NCBI RefSeq assembly: GCF_020497125.1
Contig: NC_059081.1
Span: 65,864,768 to 65,928,767, forward strand
DNA from: Mauremys mutica
Taxonomy: Eukaryota; Chordata; Testudines; Geoemydidae
DNA: 64,000 nucleotides
Direction: 5' to 3'
A program made the position numbers and the translations under genes. Positions within the stretch are counted from its first letter, which is position 1. The number at the start of each line of letters is the position of its first letter. The notes below the pieces were generated by a model that was not told where the DNA came from, did no database searches, and saw only the letters and a program-made list of their open reading frames with translations. Positions 1-10,945 of this stretch are shown here, in pieces.

Positions 1-2376
1 TAATCCTGTGATCTTAACTGCATAGTCTTTTTTTTCTTTTTTTTTTAAATATTGGGTAAAAAAAGATAACACCTGTGAGAGAGAGAAGGAGCCACTGAAC
101 TTTGCCATCGAGCTAAGTAAGATGCAAGCAGTGAAGCCCCTTGGCTCCTATCATGCCCCATTAACTTCAACTGGACTCAATGGAGAGAGCGACCTATGCG
201 CATTTCATTGCAGCATCGGAGTGTAACACATTCTCACCGTCCATAGCTCTTCGGGAGAGTGTGATTTACCAGAAGGTTTTAGAAAGCATGTGGTAATAGG
301 CATAAGAAAATTCACAGCTTACAGCTAGAGGAAAGCTAGGTCCTTAGTTCACCATCCATTTTCTTTATTCTTATTAAGATATATGACAGTAACTTCAGTT
401 TCAATTTTTTGTTTCCCTTTGTTGAATTTATGAGCACATATTTGTATTCATAAAGGTTATACGAAAGTCAGCATTAGAAATGTAAGTCTTTAAGTATTTA
501 TGTTAAGGCCTAATCCAAAAGCACCTTCAAGGGAAACGTCTCAGGACTGCCAAACCCATGGCTGTAGATCAAAATCTAATTCACCCCTTTACATGCACTG
601 CCCAACTGCAGAACTGGGAACTGACTACATACTAATATGCCTCATTTTAAGCAGAAACCATTAATTATCAAATTACCCAGCATGTGATGCTCTTATAACA
701 CATTCTTGTGCACTATGGGCATATCTGAAACCACTAAACTCATTTCAGGTTAAAAATATAAATTCTTCAGTGATTTCAGAGGTTAAACTCCCTGCTATAA
801 GATAGCCTCCACTTCTCATGTGGCATTTCCTTCAGAGGAAACAGAGTTTTCTAGCAAATGATGCCAAGAATTACTCTAAAAGTAACTTAATTATTTCAAG
901 CCTAAAAAACACAACAAATTCCAACTCTATACTTTGAAAGTGTTATATTGAATGAATTCAAATGACCAAAAGATTATTTCATATTAAGCTTAGTTTTGTA
1001 TTTTTTTCACATAATTAAAAAGCTTATGGCTGAAGATATAGAAAGCACTAAAAATGATGTACATAGAAAGATCTTGCTGAAGTTAATGTAGCATGAAATT
1101 ATTCAATGGATTGGTTTAAATACTTTGCTGTAAATATACACAGTATAAAGCATGTTTCAATGCACCTTGTTTAACAGCTGAGAATTTATATATATATATA
1201 TATATTCTATTGCCATATGTAGGAATCAAGTATTTACATTTTTGGAAAATCCTTAGGAGTAGTATTTAGCTTCTAGAATAGCAGCACAAATTTTTCATGG
1301 ACTCTTTTTTTCTGGTAATTCTCTGAAATCATCTCTTTCAAAATAATGTAAAAAAACTATATGAATAATACATTTAGTCTGAGTAACTCTTCATTTTCCC
1401 AGATTTGATTTGTTTAAATGACTAGCTCATCATGACCTTGATTCTTTCAGGGTTATGGGTACTCTACAAATGATTCTCAAAAGATAATTTACAAATTAAT
1501 CCTAAAGTAGCAAAAATGACCACCACATAATTTGGGTGACCCTCACCAATGTTTGCACAATTCTTTGCTTAATTCCTTTGAGCCAAACACTACTGCTGGA
1601 ATGAAAAGCATAGGCTGTGCCATTTTCACAATGTGTAATGTGCATTTTTCCAAATAAAGAGTTTAGTTTAAAAATAAAAAAAACACTTGGGACAAGAGGG
1701 CAAAAGAGAGGCTACCACATATTAACCCTTTCACTGGTGACTCCAGTCATAGTTTTCTTTTTAATGAGAATGGGAGAGTGACAGCCCTTGAGACTGAAAT
1801 CTTCTATTAATCAAAAGAACTGGCAAAGCATGGACAGCTAAGGTGAAATACTGGCCCCATGGAAGTTTAACGAGGGGTTTACCAGAATTTCACCCCTAGT
1901 GACTAGGCGTCATTAAACTGCCCTACCAAGTGCATCAGCACTGACCTGATGGGATCATAGGGGTAGGTTCTGTTCGGCTCTTGTGAGGGAGGATGGTTTA
2001 AAGGGGATGAGCACAGAGGCCTTCACTCTCCTCTTCCGCCCCTTACCCCTGTGACTTATACAGCCCACCTAAGGGGAAGGAAAAATGAAAGTCCCTGTGC
2101 TAATGAGAGTGCAGACACGGCTATTTCCTGACTGCGGAGGGCATGTTGCACCCTAATGGGAGTAAGGAGGCAACCCAGGGAAGTTTGTCCTTACTTCAGA
2201 GAGACTCAAGGTGTGCAGTAGAAAGATCTTCTACAGAAAGAGCAGGGAAGACCGAGCCTGCCTATTAATTTCCTTTTAGCAGAGCATGCTGGGAATAGGA
2301 GGAGCATAGGACTCTCCGTAATTCAGATTCATTTACCTCCAAGTCATGGCAAGAGAGAACAATGCCAGAGGTGGAC
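1..2376. other. unique AT-rich DNA, no gene seen
   Basis: There is no coding exon, RNA gene or clear transposon. The only structured piece is a short TA run near 1186-1206. The open frames are short and their composition looks like chance. Confidence 0.6.
1186..1206. repeat. (TA)n microsatellite
   Basis: About ten TA units lie in AT-rich DNA with no associated gene. Confidence 0.9.
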
Positions 2377-2497
2377 TGTAGTGAGGCGGCCTGGCTCCCA
2401 GCCGCACCTGAGAGGGCCGAGCCAGAACAGCCGCTGCAGTGGGCGGAGCCACCGCCACCTGTCCCGCCCCCCGGAAGTCAAGGGGCGGGACAGGAAG

Positions 2498-2505
2498 TAT
2501 AAAGG
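2498..2505 (+). promoter_or_regulatory. TATA box of the LTR-like element
   Basis: TATAAAGG is preceded by several GC-box-like motifs (GGGCGG at about 2439, GGGGCGGGA at about 2482). This is the layout of an RNA polymerase II core promoter. Transcription would be expected to begin about 25-30 bp downstream, rightward into the tandem arrays. Whether it is active is unknown. Confidence 0.6.
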
Positions 2506-2578
2506 CCCGGCCCCAGCGCTCAGTTGCTGCCTGGCCACCGGAGAGGACAGACGCTGCTGCCCGAGCTCCGGTTAGGCT

Positions 2579-2691
2579 GAGCCTTCCCCGAGCCTGGTAC
2601 CCTGAGGAGGACTGGCCGAGCCTTCCCCGAGCCTGGTACCCTGAGGAGGACTGGCCGAGCCTTCCCCGAACCCGGTACCCCGAGGAGCTGC
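2579..2691 (+). repeat. 39-bp tandem repeat, about three units
   Basis: Units begin at 2579, 2618 and 2657. The first two are nearly identical and the third diverges. The 39-bp length is a multiple of three, so the 161-codon frame stays open through the array. Confidence 0.9.
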
Positions 2692-3058
2692 CTGAGCGTC
2701 CCCTCGCCCTGCGTCCTGAGGAGTACCCCGACCTACCCAGCGCTCAGCCCCACAAGGAGCCCATGGTGTGGGACATGGCGGATGACGCCAGAGATGAGCA
2801 GGTACCCATGGAGCGGGAGCTGGGAAGTAGCCCGGGGGTAGCCGACCCCAGTCTGGCTACAGCAGACTTCGAGCCGATGTCGGTGTATTGCGGTCAGGAC
2901 CCCACCGGCACAGCAGCAGACTAACTGCCGCTGTTAGGGCCCCGGGCTGGGACACAGTGGAGTGGGTGGGCCTATGTCCCCCCTGCCACCCCCACTCACG
3001 GGTGGCAGTCTCCCCCTCCCACCAGCGCTCAGGCCTAGAATCCTGGACTTACCAGTGT

Positions 3059-3460
3059 TGCTCAGCCCCTGCCTGAGGACCTGAGCCCCTGAACTACTGC
3101 TTGTTGCTCAGCTCCTGCCCGAGGACCTGAGCCCCTGAACTGCTATCTGTTGCCCCGCCCTGACTGAGGGCTTGGGCTTCAATTACTGTTTGTTTTGCTC
3201 AGCCCCTGCCTGAGTGAGCCTTGATCTACTGCTTGTTGCCCCGCCCTGATCTAGGGCCTGGGCTTCACTGACTGTTTATTTTGCTCAGCCCCTGCCTGAG
3301 GGTCTGAGCCTGTGAACTATTGTTTGTTGCCCCGCCCTGACCTAGGGCTTGGGTTTCCCTAAATACTGTTTGTTGTGCTCAGCCCCTGCCTGAGGGTCTG
3401 AGCCCTTGAATTACTGTTTGTTGCCCCGCCCTGACCTAGGGCTCGGACTCTGGAGACTGA
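3059..3460 (+). repeat. tandem array of about 90-bp units
   Basis: The motif GCTCAGCCCCTGCCTGAG recurs at about 3059, 3197, 3283 and 3377, alternating with a TTGCCCCGCCCTGA motif. Unit spacing is roughly 86-94 bp, with a shortened or rearranged stretch near 3103. The array lies inside the LTR-like element, downstream of its TATA box. Confidence 0.85.
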
Positions 3461-3998
3461 GGTGCTTACTTAGCCCCGCATAGTGAGGCGGCCTGGCTCC
3501 CAGCCGCACCTGAGAGGGCCGAGCCCCACACCGGACCGTCTACATGGACGTATTGCCTTGAATGCAATAATTTGTTGGCAACGTTTAGGGAAGGGGTTTT
3601 CAGTTGTTGGGTTTTTTTTGGTGGGGGGGAGGGTTGGGAGCCTATTAAGTCTTCTAAGGAGAAAACTGTGAGGAGCTATTAGCATTTTAGCTGCCAAGAA
3701 CCTTCGGGTTGCACATGTGTCAGTGTAATAAATAATCCTGTGTTTGAAAAGCTATTCCACCTCCATTCTCCTTCAAACCACTGTTTCTGTGGGGGGCAGG
3801 GCAGTCTGACTCACTACGGTGGCCAGAGAGAGGCTGGGGACATGTATGTGTACCTGGTAGTGTGGGCTCCAAACACCACTTTGACCCCGCCTCTCTCCAT
3901 TGTGTAATAACAGAGCTAATTTTGACTCCATTAGGAGTCTTGTTACATGCTGCAGAGCTGAAATCACTGATACCGAGGTCTAAGCATTAGACCTACAA

Positions 3999-4196
3999 AA
4001 GAGGGGAGGGATAGTTCAGTGGTTTGAGCATTGGCCTGCTAAACCCAGGGCTGTGAGTCCAATCCTTGAGAGGGCCATTCAGAGATCTGGGGCAAAAATC
4101 TGTCTGGGGATTGGTCCTGCTCTGAGCAGGGGGTTGGACTAGGTGACCTCCTGAGGTCCCTTCCAAGCCTGATAGTCTATGATTCTAATACATTAG
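3999..4196 (+). mobile_element. turtle tRNA-derived SINE (Pol III SINE with CR1-type tail)
   Basis: The 5' part is tRNA-like, with an A box (TAGTTCAGTGG at about 4011) and a B-box-like GTCCAATCC near 4058, which form an internal RNA polymerase III promoter. The last ~80 bp (GCAGGGGGTTGGACTAGGTG, then GACCTCCTGAGGTCCCTTCC, then TATGATTCT) nearly match the 3' end of the CR1 element at 6.7 kb. This arrangement is known for tortoise Pol III/SINEs, which are copied by CR1 reverse transcriptase through the shared tail. The copy looks full length and only lightly mutated. It is the best taxon marker in the window. Confidence 0.9.
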
Positions 4197-4199
4197 CAC

Positions 4200-4705
4200 T
4201 GCCCCTTAGTAAGGATTGTGCCTTAAACCTGTGTTCTATAGCATCCTTTAATCCTTGCCTTCTCTACTCAGGATTCCAATGCTGGCGGCATTTCTGATGT
4301 GGACAGTAGCTGACTGGGAATTGGAGTGTACCACCAAGTCATCTCACATCAGATACTGAACAAGCATCAGATGACAACAACTTTAGTCAATAAAGATCTG
4401 AGCTTACGGTGTGACCTGGCGTGGCTCTGGAGAGTGGTAGCAATAGTTGCCTATAAGTAGGGCATTTATTTAAATGAATGCTGTATCGGGATAAAGGAGA
4501 TATTTCCTAACCCTTTTGAGAGAGTGCATTTCATCCATAAACACAGCGTACTATTCTTTGAAAGGGTAAAAAGATGTTTTCAAAATGAACAGAAAGATTT
4601 GCACAGTAACATTTAAGAGGAATTTAGCAAAGAAAAAAATAATCAAATCCCTATCAAAGTTTCACAATGAAAATCATGCACTGAAGCAAGTGAAAACCAG
4701 GAACT
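4200..4705. other. no gene or clear repeat
   Basis: Unique-looking sequence with only short chance open frames. Confidence 0.5.
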
Positions 4706-4711
4706 GACTTT

Positions 4712-4805
4712 CCATTTTGTGTTTGTACAGCACCCAGCACAATAGGGTCCTGGGTCATGACCAGGGCTCCTTGGCACTATGGCAATACAAATAAATAATA
4801 AATAC
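4712..4805 (+). mobile_element. LINE2-type 3' end fragment
   Basis: The sequence follows the typical LINE2 3' tail order: TTTGTACAGCACCCAGCACA, then GGGTCCTGG, then GGGCTCCTTGGC, ending in ATACAAATAAATAATAAATA. Only the tail remains, with no coding part. LINE2 copies are usually cut short at the 5' end. Confidence 0.8.
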
Positions 4806-4849
4806 TGATAACGATATTTCAGGCTCTGCTCTTTACAAAATAATTCCAT

Positions 4850-6085
4850 AGCTATTGCTTATTGTTGATATGAAATATTTATATGCACATTAATTAACAC
4901 CTAGAGCACTGACTTCAAAAAGAAACGTTCACACTCTTCTCACTGCAGGTTTGTTTAGCCAACCAGGGAAAATACTTATTCACTCTCCTCACACAGTCAG
5001 GTGACATTTTTACAGACATCAAACGATCTGCCATTTTGTTGACACTTTGTATTTGAAGGTGCATCAGTGGTTCTATGGGCAGAGATGTGCTCTCATAATT
5101 TGCTTTGAATGTAAGTCATTCAATTCGGGTGAGGATTTGGAATACCAATCAATGTGGAATAAAGTGTATTTTGACAGCAATTATCATAATTTGTTTCCTA
5201 TCACACATACCCGATGTTAACTGGCTGACAGGGTAGCATACTAATGCTTGCTCCTTGCCATTTTCAATGTGTATTCTTCTTTTGATGTGATCAACTACAA
5301 GAGCATTCTAAATAAAGTGAACAACATTTTTAGACTTCAGAGAGAGAAAAGTGTAAAATATAAGATGTAAAATAACAACCCAAACGAAGCTAGTGGAATG
5401 TAGGATACATGCTTTAAAGCACCCGTGTGGTAATTTTGAATTATGCCAATGCTGTCAAGGTTTTTTTTTTTTTTTAATCTATGGTTTAAACTTAGGTGAT
5501 GGCAGCTAGATTTTTCTTTTGGTAAGAAAGAAGCAATGAGGCCTAATCAAATGCCCACTGAAGTCAATAGAAATGTCTCCCACTGACCTCAAAGAGAGAA
5601 AAGAAATGCTGAAGTTTGGTGCCACCAGCCAACAAGTGTTTCTTGAAGGACTAGATTCACACCCAGTGGAAATAAGAACAGGAGCGACAGATTCTGCAGC
5701 AAAACTACTGAGCAAATTCTGACTTGCTGAAGACAAAAATGTAGGTATGTTTTGAGCATGAGGATGCCATAACTTGAAAATTAACCTAAAATAGTGATGA
5801 AGTGATTGGTGTATATGTGAAGAGCACCATGCAACCTGATAATGAATCATTTCATTTCTGGAAGAACAATGGATTGAATATTTGTCATTATTTCCCCATT
5901 TGAGATTTTTAAACAGCCATACAGTTTGCTTACACATAACTTTCAAGAGGAAATGTTGTGGATATGTGCCAGCATGGCTCTTATTTACCATTGAAACATT
6001 ATACATTTAGTGTAGTGTGAATGTTTTTTCCCAGTTATCTTTTGAGAGATAATCTTCACCTGAGATCATTATCTGATGCCACTTT
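4850..6085. other. no gene seen
   Basis: AT-rich unique sequence with a T-run near 5461-5475. The 166-codon reverse-strand frame at 5506-6006 has no recognisable domain and is treated as chance. Confidence 0.5.
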
Positions 6086-6707
6086 GACAATTATAGGATC
6101 CAGTTCTGCAGAAAAGGACCTAGGGGTTACGGTGGACGAAAAGCTGAATATAAGTCAACAGTGTGCCCTTGTTGCCAAGAAGGCTAATGGCATTTTGGGT
6201 TGTATAAGTAGGGGCATTTCCAGCAGATCGAGGGATGTGATCATTCCCCTCTACTCAGCACTGGTGAGGCCTCATTTGGAGTACTGTGTCCAGTTTTGGG
6301 CCCCACACTACAAGAAGTATGTGGATAAATTGGAGAGAGTCCAGCGGAGGGCAACAAAAATGATTAGGGGGCTGGAGCACATGACTTATGAGGAGAAGCT
6401 GAGGGAACTGGGATTGTTTAGTCTGCAGAAGAGAAGAATGAGGGGGGATTTGATAGCTGCTTTCAACTACCTGAAAGGGGGTTCCAAAGAGGATGGATCT
6501 AGACTGTTCTCAGTGGTAGAAGATGACAGAACAAGGAGTAATGGTCTCAAGTTGCAGAGGGGGAGGTTTAGGTTGGACATTAGGAAAAACTTTTTCACTA
6601 GTAGGGTGGTGAAGAACTGGAATGGGTTACCTAGGGAGGTAGTGGAATCTCCTTCCTTAGAGGTTTTTAAGGTCAGGCTTGACAAAGCCCTGGCTGGGAT
6701 GATTTAG
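6021..6707 (+). pseudogene. CR1 ORF2 C-terminal fragment (open frame)
   Basis: The frame is 228 codons. About 25 codons at its start look like flanking DNA read in frame. CR1-like residues begin at [16 protein letters not shown] and continue through [71 protein letters not shown] and [20 protein letters not shown] to a stop at 6705-6707. This is the region C-terminal to the reverse transcriptase palm. The catalytic Asp-Asp motif and the endonuclease are absent, so it cannot act alone. It is a dead-on-arrival fragment, not a host gene. Confidence 0.9.
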
Positions 6708-6797
6708 TTGGGTTTGGTCCTGCTTTGAGCAGGGGGTTGGACTAGATGACCTCCTGAGGTCCCTTCCAACCCTGAGATTCTATGATTCTATAATTCT
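6090..6797 (+). mobile_element. CR1 LINE, 5'-truncated 3' end
   Basis: CR1 is a non-LTR retrotransposon whose ORF2 carries endonuclease and reverse transcriptase. Only the C-terminal part of ORF2, the short 3' UTR and the tail are present. The 3' UTR has GAGCAGGGGGTTGGACTAGA, then GACCTCCTGAGGTCCCTTCC, and ends in ATTCTATGATTCTATAATTC-type units, the diagnostic CR1 tail. 5' truncation is the usual outcome of target-primed reverse transcription. The uninterrupted coding fragment suggests a fairly recent copy compared with those at 46 and 52.5 kb. Confidence 0.93.
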
Positions 6798-6799
6798 AT

Positions 6800-8780
6800 T
6801 TTGTCAATGATTTCTCAGTAATTATTGATGTGATCTTTTCCACAATATATATAAAAGATCCAAAAAAAAGGGCTTCCTTATCCAGATATTTGAAAGGAGT
6901 GGTAACACTGTATGAGGTGAGAAACTGTGCCTTGAATAATGGGAAGATGAATTCTGGCAGACCATGCCCACAGGTCCTGAATGTACTGAGCAAAAAGAGA
7001 CATTGCTCAACAGGAAAATTTTGCCCACATACTTCCAGAAATTTCTCTCACTCCAAAAAAAAAAAAAGTGCTTCCCTAACTGATAATCACAGTCTATGTA
7101 GCACCATGATGAGCCAGGGTCAGATTTTCCCTCTGCTACCAAGGGTAGATAAACCCATTTCTCTATCAGCACAGAACAGAAATGTTTTCCTGCCCGTTTC
7201 CTGTCATTACCCACAAAAGGCTGAAAGTACACTCTGAACAGGCCCGATTCAGAGAGAAGAATCAGGCCCAATATATTGCCTGCAACCAGCCTGTCCCACA
7301 GAACTTACTTGAGTTAACTTGAAATATCTTATTATGAAAGATCGTAGTGGCAAATCCACTAGTCATTTCTCCTGGGAAGGATTCAACAACGCAAGAATCA
7401 AAACTTGCACTGAACTGTACAGTTAAAGCCCTATTCCAGACTCCCTTAGTCTGGAAATTAATATACCCTAACTAAAAATAATGGAACCTAATTCTCCACC
7501 TCTTTGCACCCTGTGTAGTCACTTACACATGTGCACGGTGGGTATAAAATGCTACCATTCCGATTTGGGGCATTACACACTCGCAGTGAAGAATACCTGA
7601 GGGAAGTATAAAGCAGAGGAAATTCCACTACCGTTTAGGTGTATTAATATTGTCTGAATTTGAGCATTCAAATGTGTATAAGATGTGACACCTCAGGGTG
7701 AGTGTTTCATTGCTACCAAAATATGTCACCTTTAGGAGTTATCTTCCTCTAAGTTAAAGGTGGAATAAAGCTGTGGCCACTTACCCAAGAGATTTTAAAC
7801 TCACGGACCCCTTGCCATTCTCAACTCATATTCAGACAGAGTGGATGTAATTAAAAAGTCAACAATAGCCAATGGTTCCCACACAGTGATATGGTATTTC
7901 GGACAGAGCTTTATGGTGACAATTAAGAAACTCTGCCTTTTTAATGTAAACCACTGTATAATAAACGTTCCAAACAGCTTTCTCCAAGTGGATTTTGTTA
8001 GACTTCAAAAAAAAACCAAACAAACAACAACAGCTCTCATAGTAACTACTGGCATAACTAATGCTTTAGTTCTATCATTTCCCTTCGCACATAAGTCACC
8101 TCATATTGAACTATGGTCTGGAACAGTCAAATTTGGTTAGATAGGAAAAAAACCACTCCTTTTTTCTAATGGCAATTATAATCCTCCTCATTACAATAAA
8201 ATCTGTTCGGTGATTAAATTTCAAATCTGAAGGTTCATTTTCTCATTTGCAGACATTTCTTTTCGTTTACAGAAAGGCTTGCTCCCCCTTCCACTGCCCC
8301 TCCCGCCTTTGAATGTATTCTTGTTTTGCTCTCTTCTCACTCCCCCCCCCCACAAATCCCTCTCTTTCAAGTGACATTTGCCAACATTACTCTGATTTAA
8401 GACCTTTTATCCAACCCGTTGCCTTTTACTTAACTATATTGCTTCCAAACCCATTGGGAACACTGGGCATTATTCATTAGAATTCAAACTGAAGCTGGCT
8501 TTAGGCAACGAGCTACGGCTTCTTCAGGGAATGCTTTGCACCATCAGCTGAAATGCTACGAACAGGTTGCACTAGTAAATGACCTCTAAAAATTGACTCT
8601 TCCTAGCCAGTGAATGCCTATTTTCTCAATACTCCTATGCTGTGGCAGAGTGGACCAGTTGTACAGTCACAAAACTTAATGGCACAGATTTATCATAACA
8701 AAAAAGGACAATCCAATACTACATCAAATGGCATAAAACCAGATAGATGCCTGCCTCATTCCTGAATTTATATCACCATG
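6800..8780. other. no gene seen; one small inverted-repeat scrap
   Basis: Mostly unique AT-rich DNA. At 7240-7272 the pair CAGGCCCGATTC / GAATCAGGCCC forms a short foldback like the ends of the GATTCTC-type elements (compare 39.1 kb). A C-run lies near 8342-8351. Confidence 0.5.
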
Positions 8781-8784
8781 TAAG

Positions 8785-9055
8785 GAGAGAGAAGGATAGT
8801 CTATGGTTAAAGCACAAGACTAGAAATTATAAAATCTAGAATTTATTTCCAATAGCATGGACTTTTTGGGTGTCCTTGGCCAAGTCACTTGACATCCCAA
8901 TACCTCATTTACCCATAGAGGTAAAATAGGATGTTCCTGCTTATGGCCCAGGATTGCTGTGATTTTCAGGTTTAGTCAATTAATGCTTGTAAACAGCTTT
9001 GATATCCTTGGATAAAAGGGGCTATATTAGTGCAAAGTGTTAGTATTATTTGTAG
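8785..9055 (+). mobile_element. MIR (CORE-SINE) relic
   Basis: The MIR core is recognisable at 8872-8931 (GTGTCCTTGGCCAAGTCACT, then CCTCATTTACCCATAGAGGT, then AAAATAGGATG). The tail has a GTAAACAGCTTTGATATCC type motif. The copy is ancient and heavily mutated; the tRNA-like head is barely visible. Confidence 0.75.
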
Positions 9056-9384
9056 AATTTACAAAATTCTGTTAACAGCTCAGCAAGGTCACTTAGTCTG
9101 ACAGCACAGAGAGCAAGAGAGTTAGAAATTAGCATCGTCTAACAAGTTCCCAGCAAACTACATAGCAGCTTTACCCTTAAAATAAAGTATCAACACGTAA
9201 CAAGCATAAATAGCTCTCTTGACAAGGAGAATCATAAATTTCGCTAGGCCAATTCTACTCTGCATTGCTAGCCCTTCTGACTCATTAATCTGCACTCATA
9301 TGGCCCATGAACTTAAAAAGAAGAAAGTTCTATAATAAAAATATACCTTATATTTAACATGTATTGTGTCTTAAAAATATAGAT

Positions 9385-9535
9385 AGTATTAGTTATGGCT
9401 GATATTATGGCAGCGCCAAGAGACCCCAAGCACAGACCAGGGCTCCACTGTGCAAGGTGCTGTACAAACACGTTACTAAAAGACATGCTCTGCCCCAAGG
9501 TGTTTACAACCCAAGTAACAATAAATGTGCCTCTT
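9385..9535 (-). mobile_element. LINE2-type 3' end fragment, antisense
   Basis: Reading the reverse strand gives the LINE2 tail order: a GGGGCAGAGCATGTC motif, then TTTGTACAGCACCTTGCACA, then GGAGCCCTGG, then a CTTGGCGCTGCCATAATA-type end. It matches the plus-strand fragment at 4.7 kb. Confidence 0.8.
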
Positions 9536-9574
9536 CAGCTCCCTTCCATAGCGAATAAGGGCAATGATCCCAAA

Positions 9575-9607
<33 letters not shown>

Positions 9608-9616
9608 TACACACCC
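9575..9616. repeat. (TC)n(CA)n microsatellite
   Basis: A short TC run passes into about twelve CA units. Such compound dinucleotide tracts are usually variable in length within a species. Confidence 0.95.
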
Positions 9617-10345
9617 CTTCTAGATTTTCCTTCTGGATTTTTTCCAAATGTATGGCTGTATTTAATAATCCATTTATTCTGGAATTATAGCTCCAAATCC
9701 AGAGGCATATCTTGAGTCTTCAGAAGTGCCCAGAGTAGCTTAAATACCACTGGGCTGCTGTGCATGGAGACAAAGTCAGTCCACGAATGGGACAATGCAT
9801 CCTGCTGTTCATTCAGGAGGTCTCTATAGTAGGTCTCCATGAATCAAGATGAAGGAAGGAAGTGGATGGGTTTGGGACAAGGACAATGTCTTACAGTAGC
9901 CAACTTTGTATTTCGAAGATACAGGAAAGACTTCAGATGTCCCAAGTCTTGGCTTCAGCTTCTGGGGGCAAGTGGCTTCTCCTCCTCCATCATACCTGGG
10001 AGTTCTCTGTCTCCAGCTCTGGGTGCTGCAAAGAACCAGCACCTCAGGCGCTGGGTCAAGTAGCCACTTCAGTTCCTGTTCAGATTCTGCACAGGCACCG
10101 GGAGCTGAGTCAGAGGCTACGGTTGCACCTTCTGCTGCAGTGCTGTGCTCTGCCAGGTGTGGGGGCTAAAACTGAGGGCTACCAGGCCAAATTTGAGTGG
10201 TGTTGCGATCGTGTGCACCAGGTCACATTGCAACCAATGGTACTTTGCACAATGAGGTGCCAGAGTACCACTCCGCCCTGGAATTCAGCTTCCAGAGCGA
10301 CAATTCTGGACTGCTCCAACAGTACCAACAGATAAAAAGGCATCC
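9617..10345. other. no recognised feature
   Basis: Several overlapping open frames (9839-10335) appear because this stretch is less AT-rich. They share no recognisable domain and overlap in three frames, so none is called a gene. It may be an unnamed old repeat. Confidence 0.4.
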
Positions 10346-10361
10346 CACGCTGATTTAGGAT

Positions 10362-10427
10362 GGGATAAGCAATTTTTTATTTAAATAAGGGACACCCCTT
10401 ATAAAATGGGAGTGCTGACAACCCTAA
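10362..10427 (-). mobile_element. end fragment of a TAGGGTTG-type DNA element
   Basis: The stretch ends in GTGCTGACAACCCTA, the reverse complement of a TAGGGTTGTCAGCAC terminus. That matches the termini of the complete elements at 12.66 and 27.79 kb in the first bases. The body (AAATAAGGGACACCCCTTAT) differs from those copies. No left end or target duplication was found, so it is a fragment. Confidence 0.5.
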
Positions 10428-10812
10428 TGATGCCACCACCCTCCCACCCCACACACACATAGCAAATCTCCGTGGCCACAACTGTGCATGAAAGAGATTG
10501 GACGCCACCTCCGCTGCTCGCTCCCTATGTTCACTTGTAGCTGGACACCACCTGGCTCCATGAAGCGACCTTGCTTCCAAGTAGAGAAGTGACGGTTCTG
10601 TGCCTCACATTCCCTGTGCAACATTTACATGGGCAAAGATATTTAATGCTAAGGATTGCACCCGTAGTGACAAGTACTTGAAAAAAAGAGAAAAAAAACT
10701 CTGCATATATCAGGCTTTACGTGTTTAAGATGAGCCTCTCACAGAAATACTTGCCTGCAACTATTGCTGAGTATTTCTACATTCATGTTTCCAAGCAATT
10801 GTAGAGACTTTG
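10428..10812. other. no gene seen
   Basis: Short overlapping frames only; nothing recognisable. Confidence 0.5.
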
Positions 10813-10813
10813 G

Positions 10814-10945
10814 GACAGATTTTCAGAGTGTTCAGCTCCCAACAGCTCTCCTTGAGAACACCACAAGCAGCTAAGCGCTTGTGAAAGTCTGGCCATTTCT
10901 TTTAGGGGTCTAAATGGGAGCTGAACACTTCAGAAAATCCGGCCA
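10814..10945. mobile_element. short palindromic element (GATTTTCAGA termini)
   Basis: The arms at about 10816-10841 (GATTTTCAGAGTGTTCAGCT) and 10915-10941 are inverted copies with a few mismatches. A spacer of about 70 bp separates them. This is the shape of a non-autonomous inverted-repeat transposon; the related ends GATTTTC...GAAAATC occur at 37.1 and 51.3 kb. Target duplication not resolved. Confidence 0.6.

Larger units (their letters stand above)
2439..2924 (+). other. 161-codon open frame inside the LTR-like element
   Basis: This open frame crosses the TATA box and the 39-bp array. The array is read as a 13-residue repeat rich in Pro, Trp and Glu (core [11 protein letters not shown]). 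The tail is acidic. I recognise no domain. Because its start lies upstream of the TATA box, an initiation at that start would not be on the predicted transcript; an inner Met near 2763 or 2775 is possible. It is most likely a by-product of GC-rich repeat sequence and not a real protein. Confidence 0.3.
2377..3770 (+). mobile_element. LTR-retrotransposon-like GC-rich element (LTR plus partial second copy)
   Basis: A GC-rich island sits in AT-rich DNA. The block 2377-3480 starts with TG and ends with CA, as LTRs do. Directly after it, 3481-3525 repeats 2379-2423 exactly (45 bp), like the start of a second LTR copy, and then diverges. A TATA box lies at 2498-2505, with GC boxes just upstream, and an AATAAA-type signal lies near 3729. 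Two tandem arrays follow the promoter. I recognise this as a repeat type seen in turtles, probably a Gypsy-like LTR, but the class is inferred. No gag, protease or polymerase domain is present, so it is a solo or rearranged LTR. The alternative is an unannotated CpG-island promoter, which the duplicated 45-bp end argues against. Confidence 0.55.

Noticed and set aside
3059..3460. CRISPR-like alternation of repeats and spacers
   Set aside because: The between-repeat sequence is itself repeated, so this is an ordinary tandem array in an LTR-like element.
2377..3480. Host gene CpG-island promoter
   Set aside because: The 45-bp duplicated end and TG...CA borders fit an LTR better, though this is not excluded without a genome search.
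3999..4075. Possible true tRNA gene
   Set aside because: A and B boxes are present, but the cloverleaf does not close and a CR1-type tail follows, so it is a SINE head.
5506..6006. 166-codon reverse-strand frame
   Set aside because: No domain, low-complexity residue mix, and no splice or promoter signals to support an exon.
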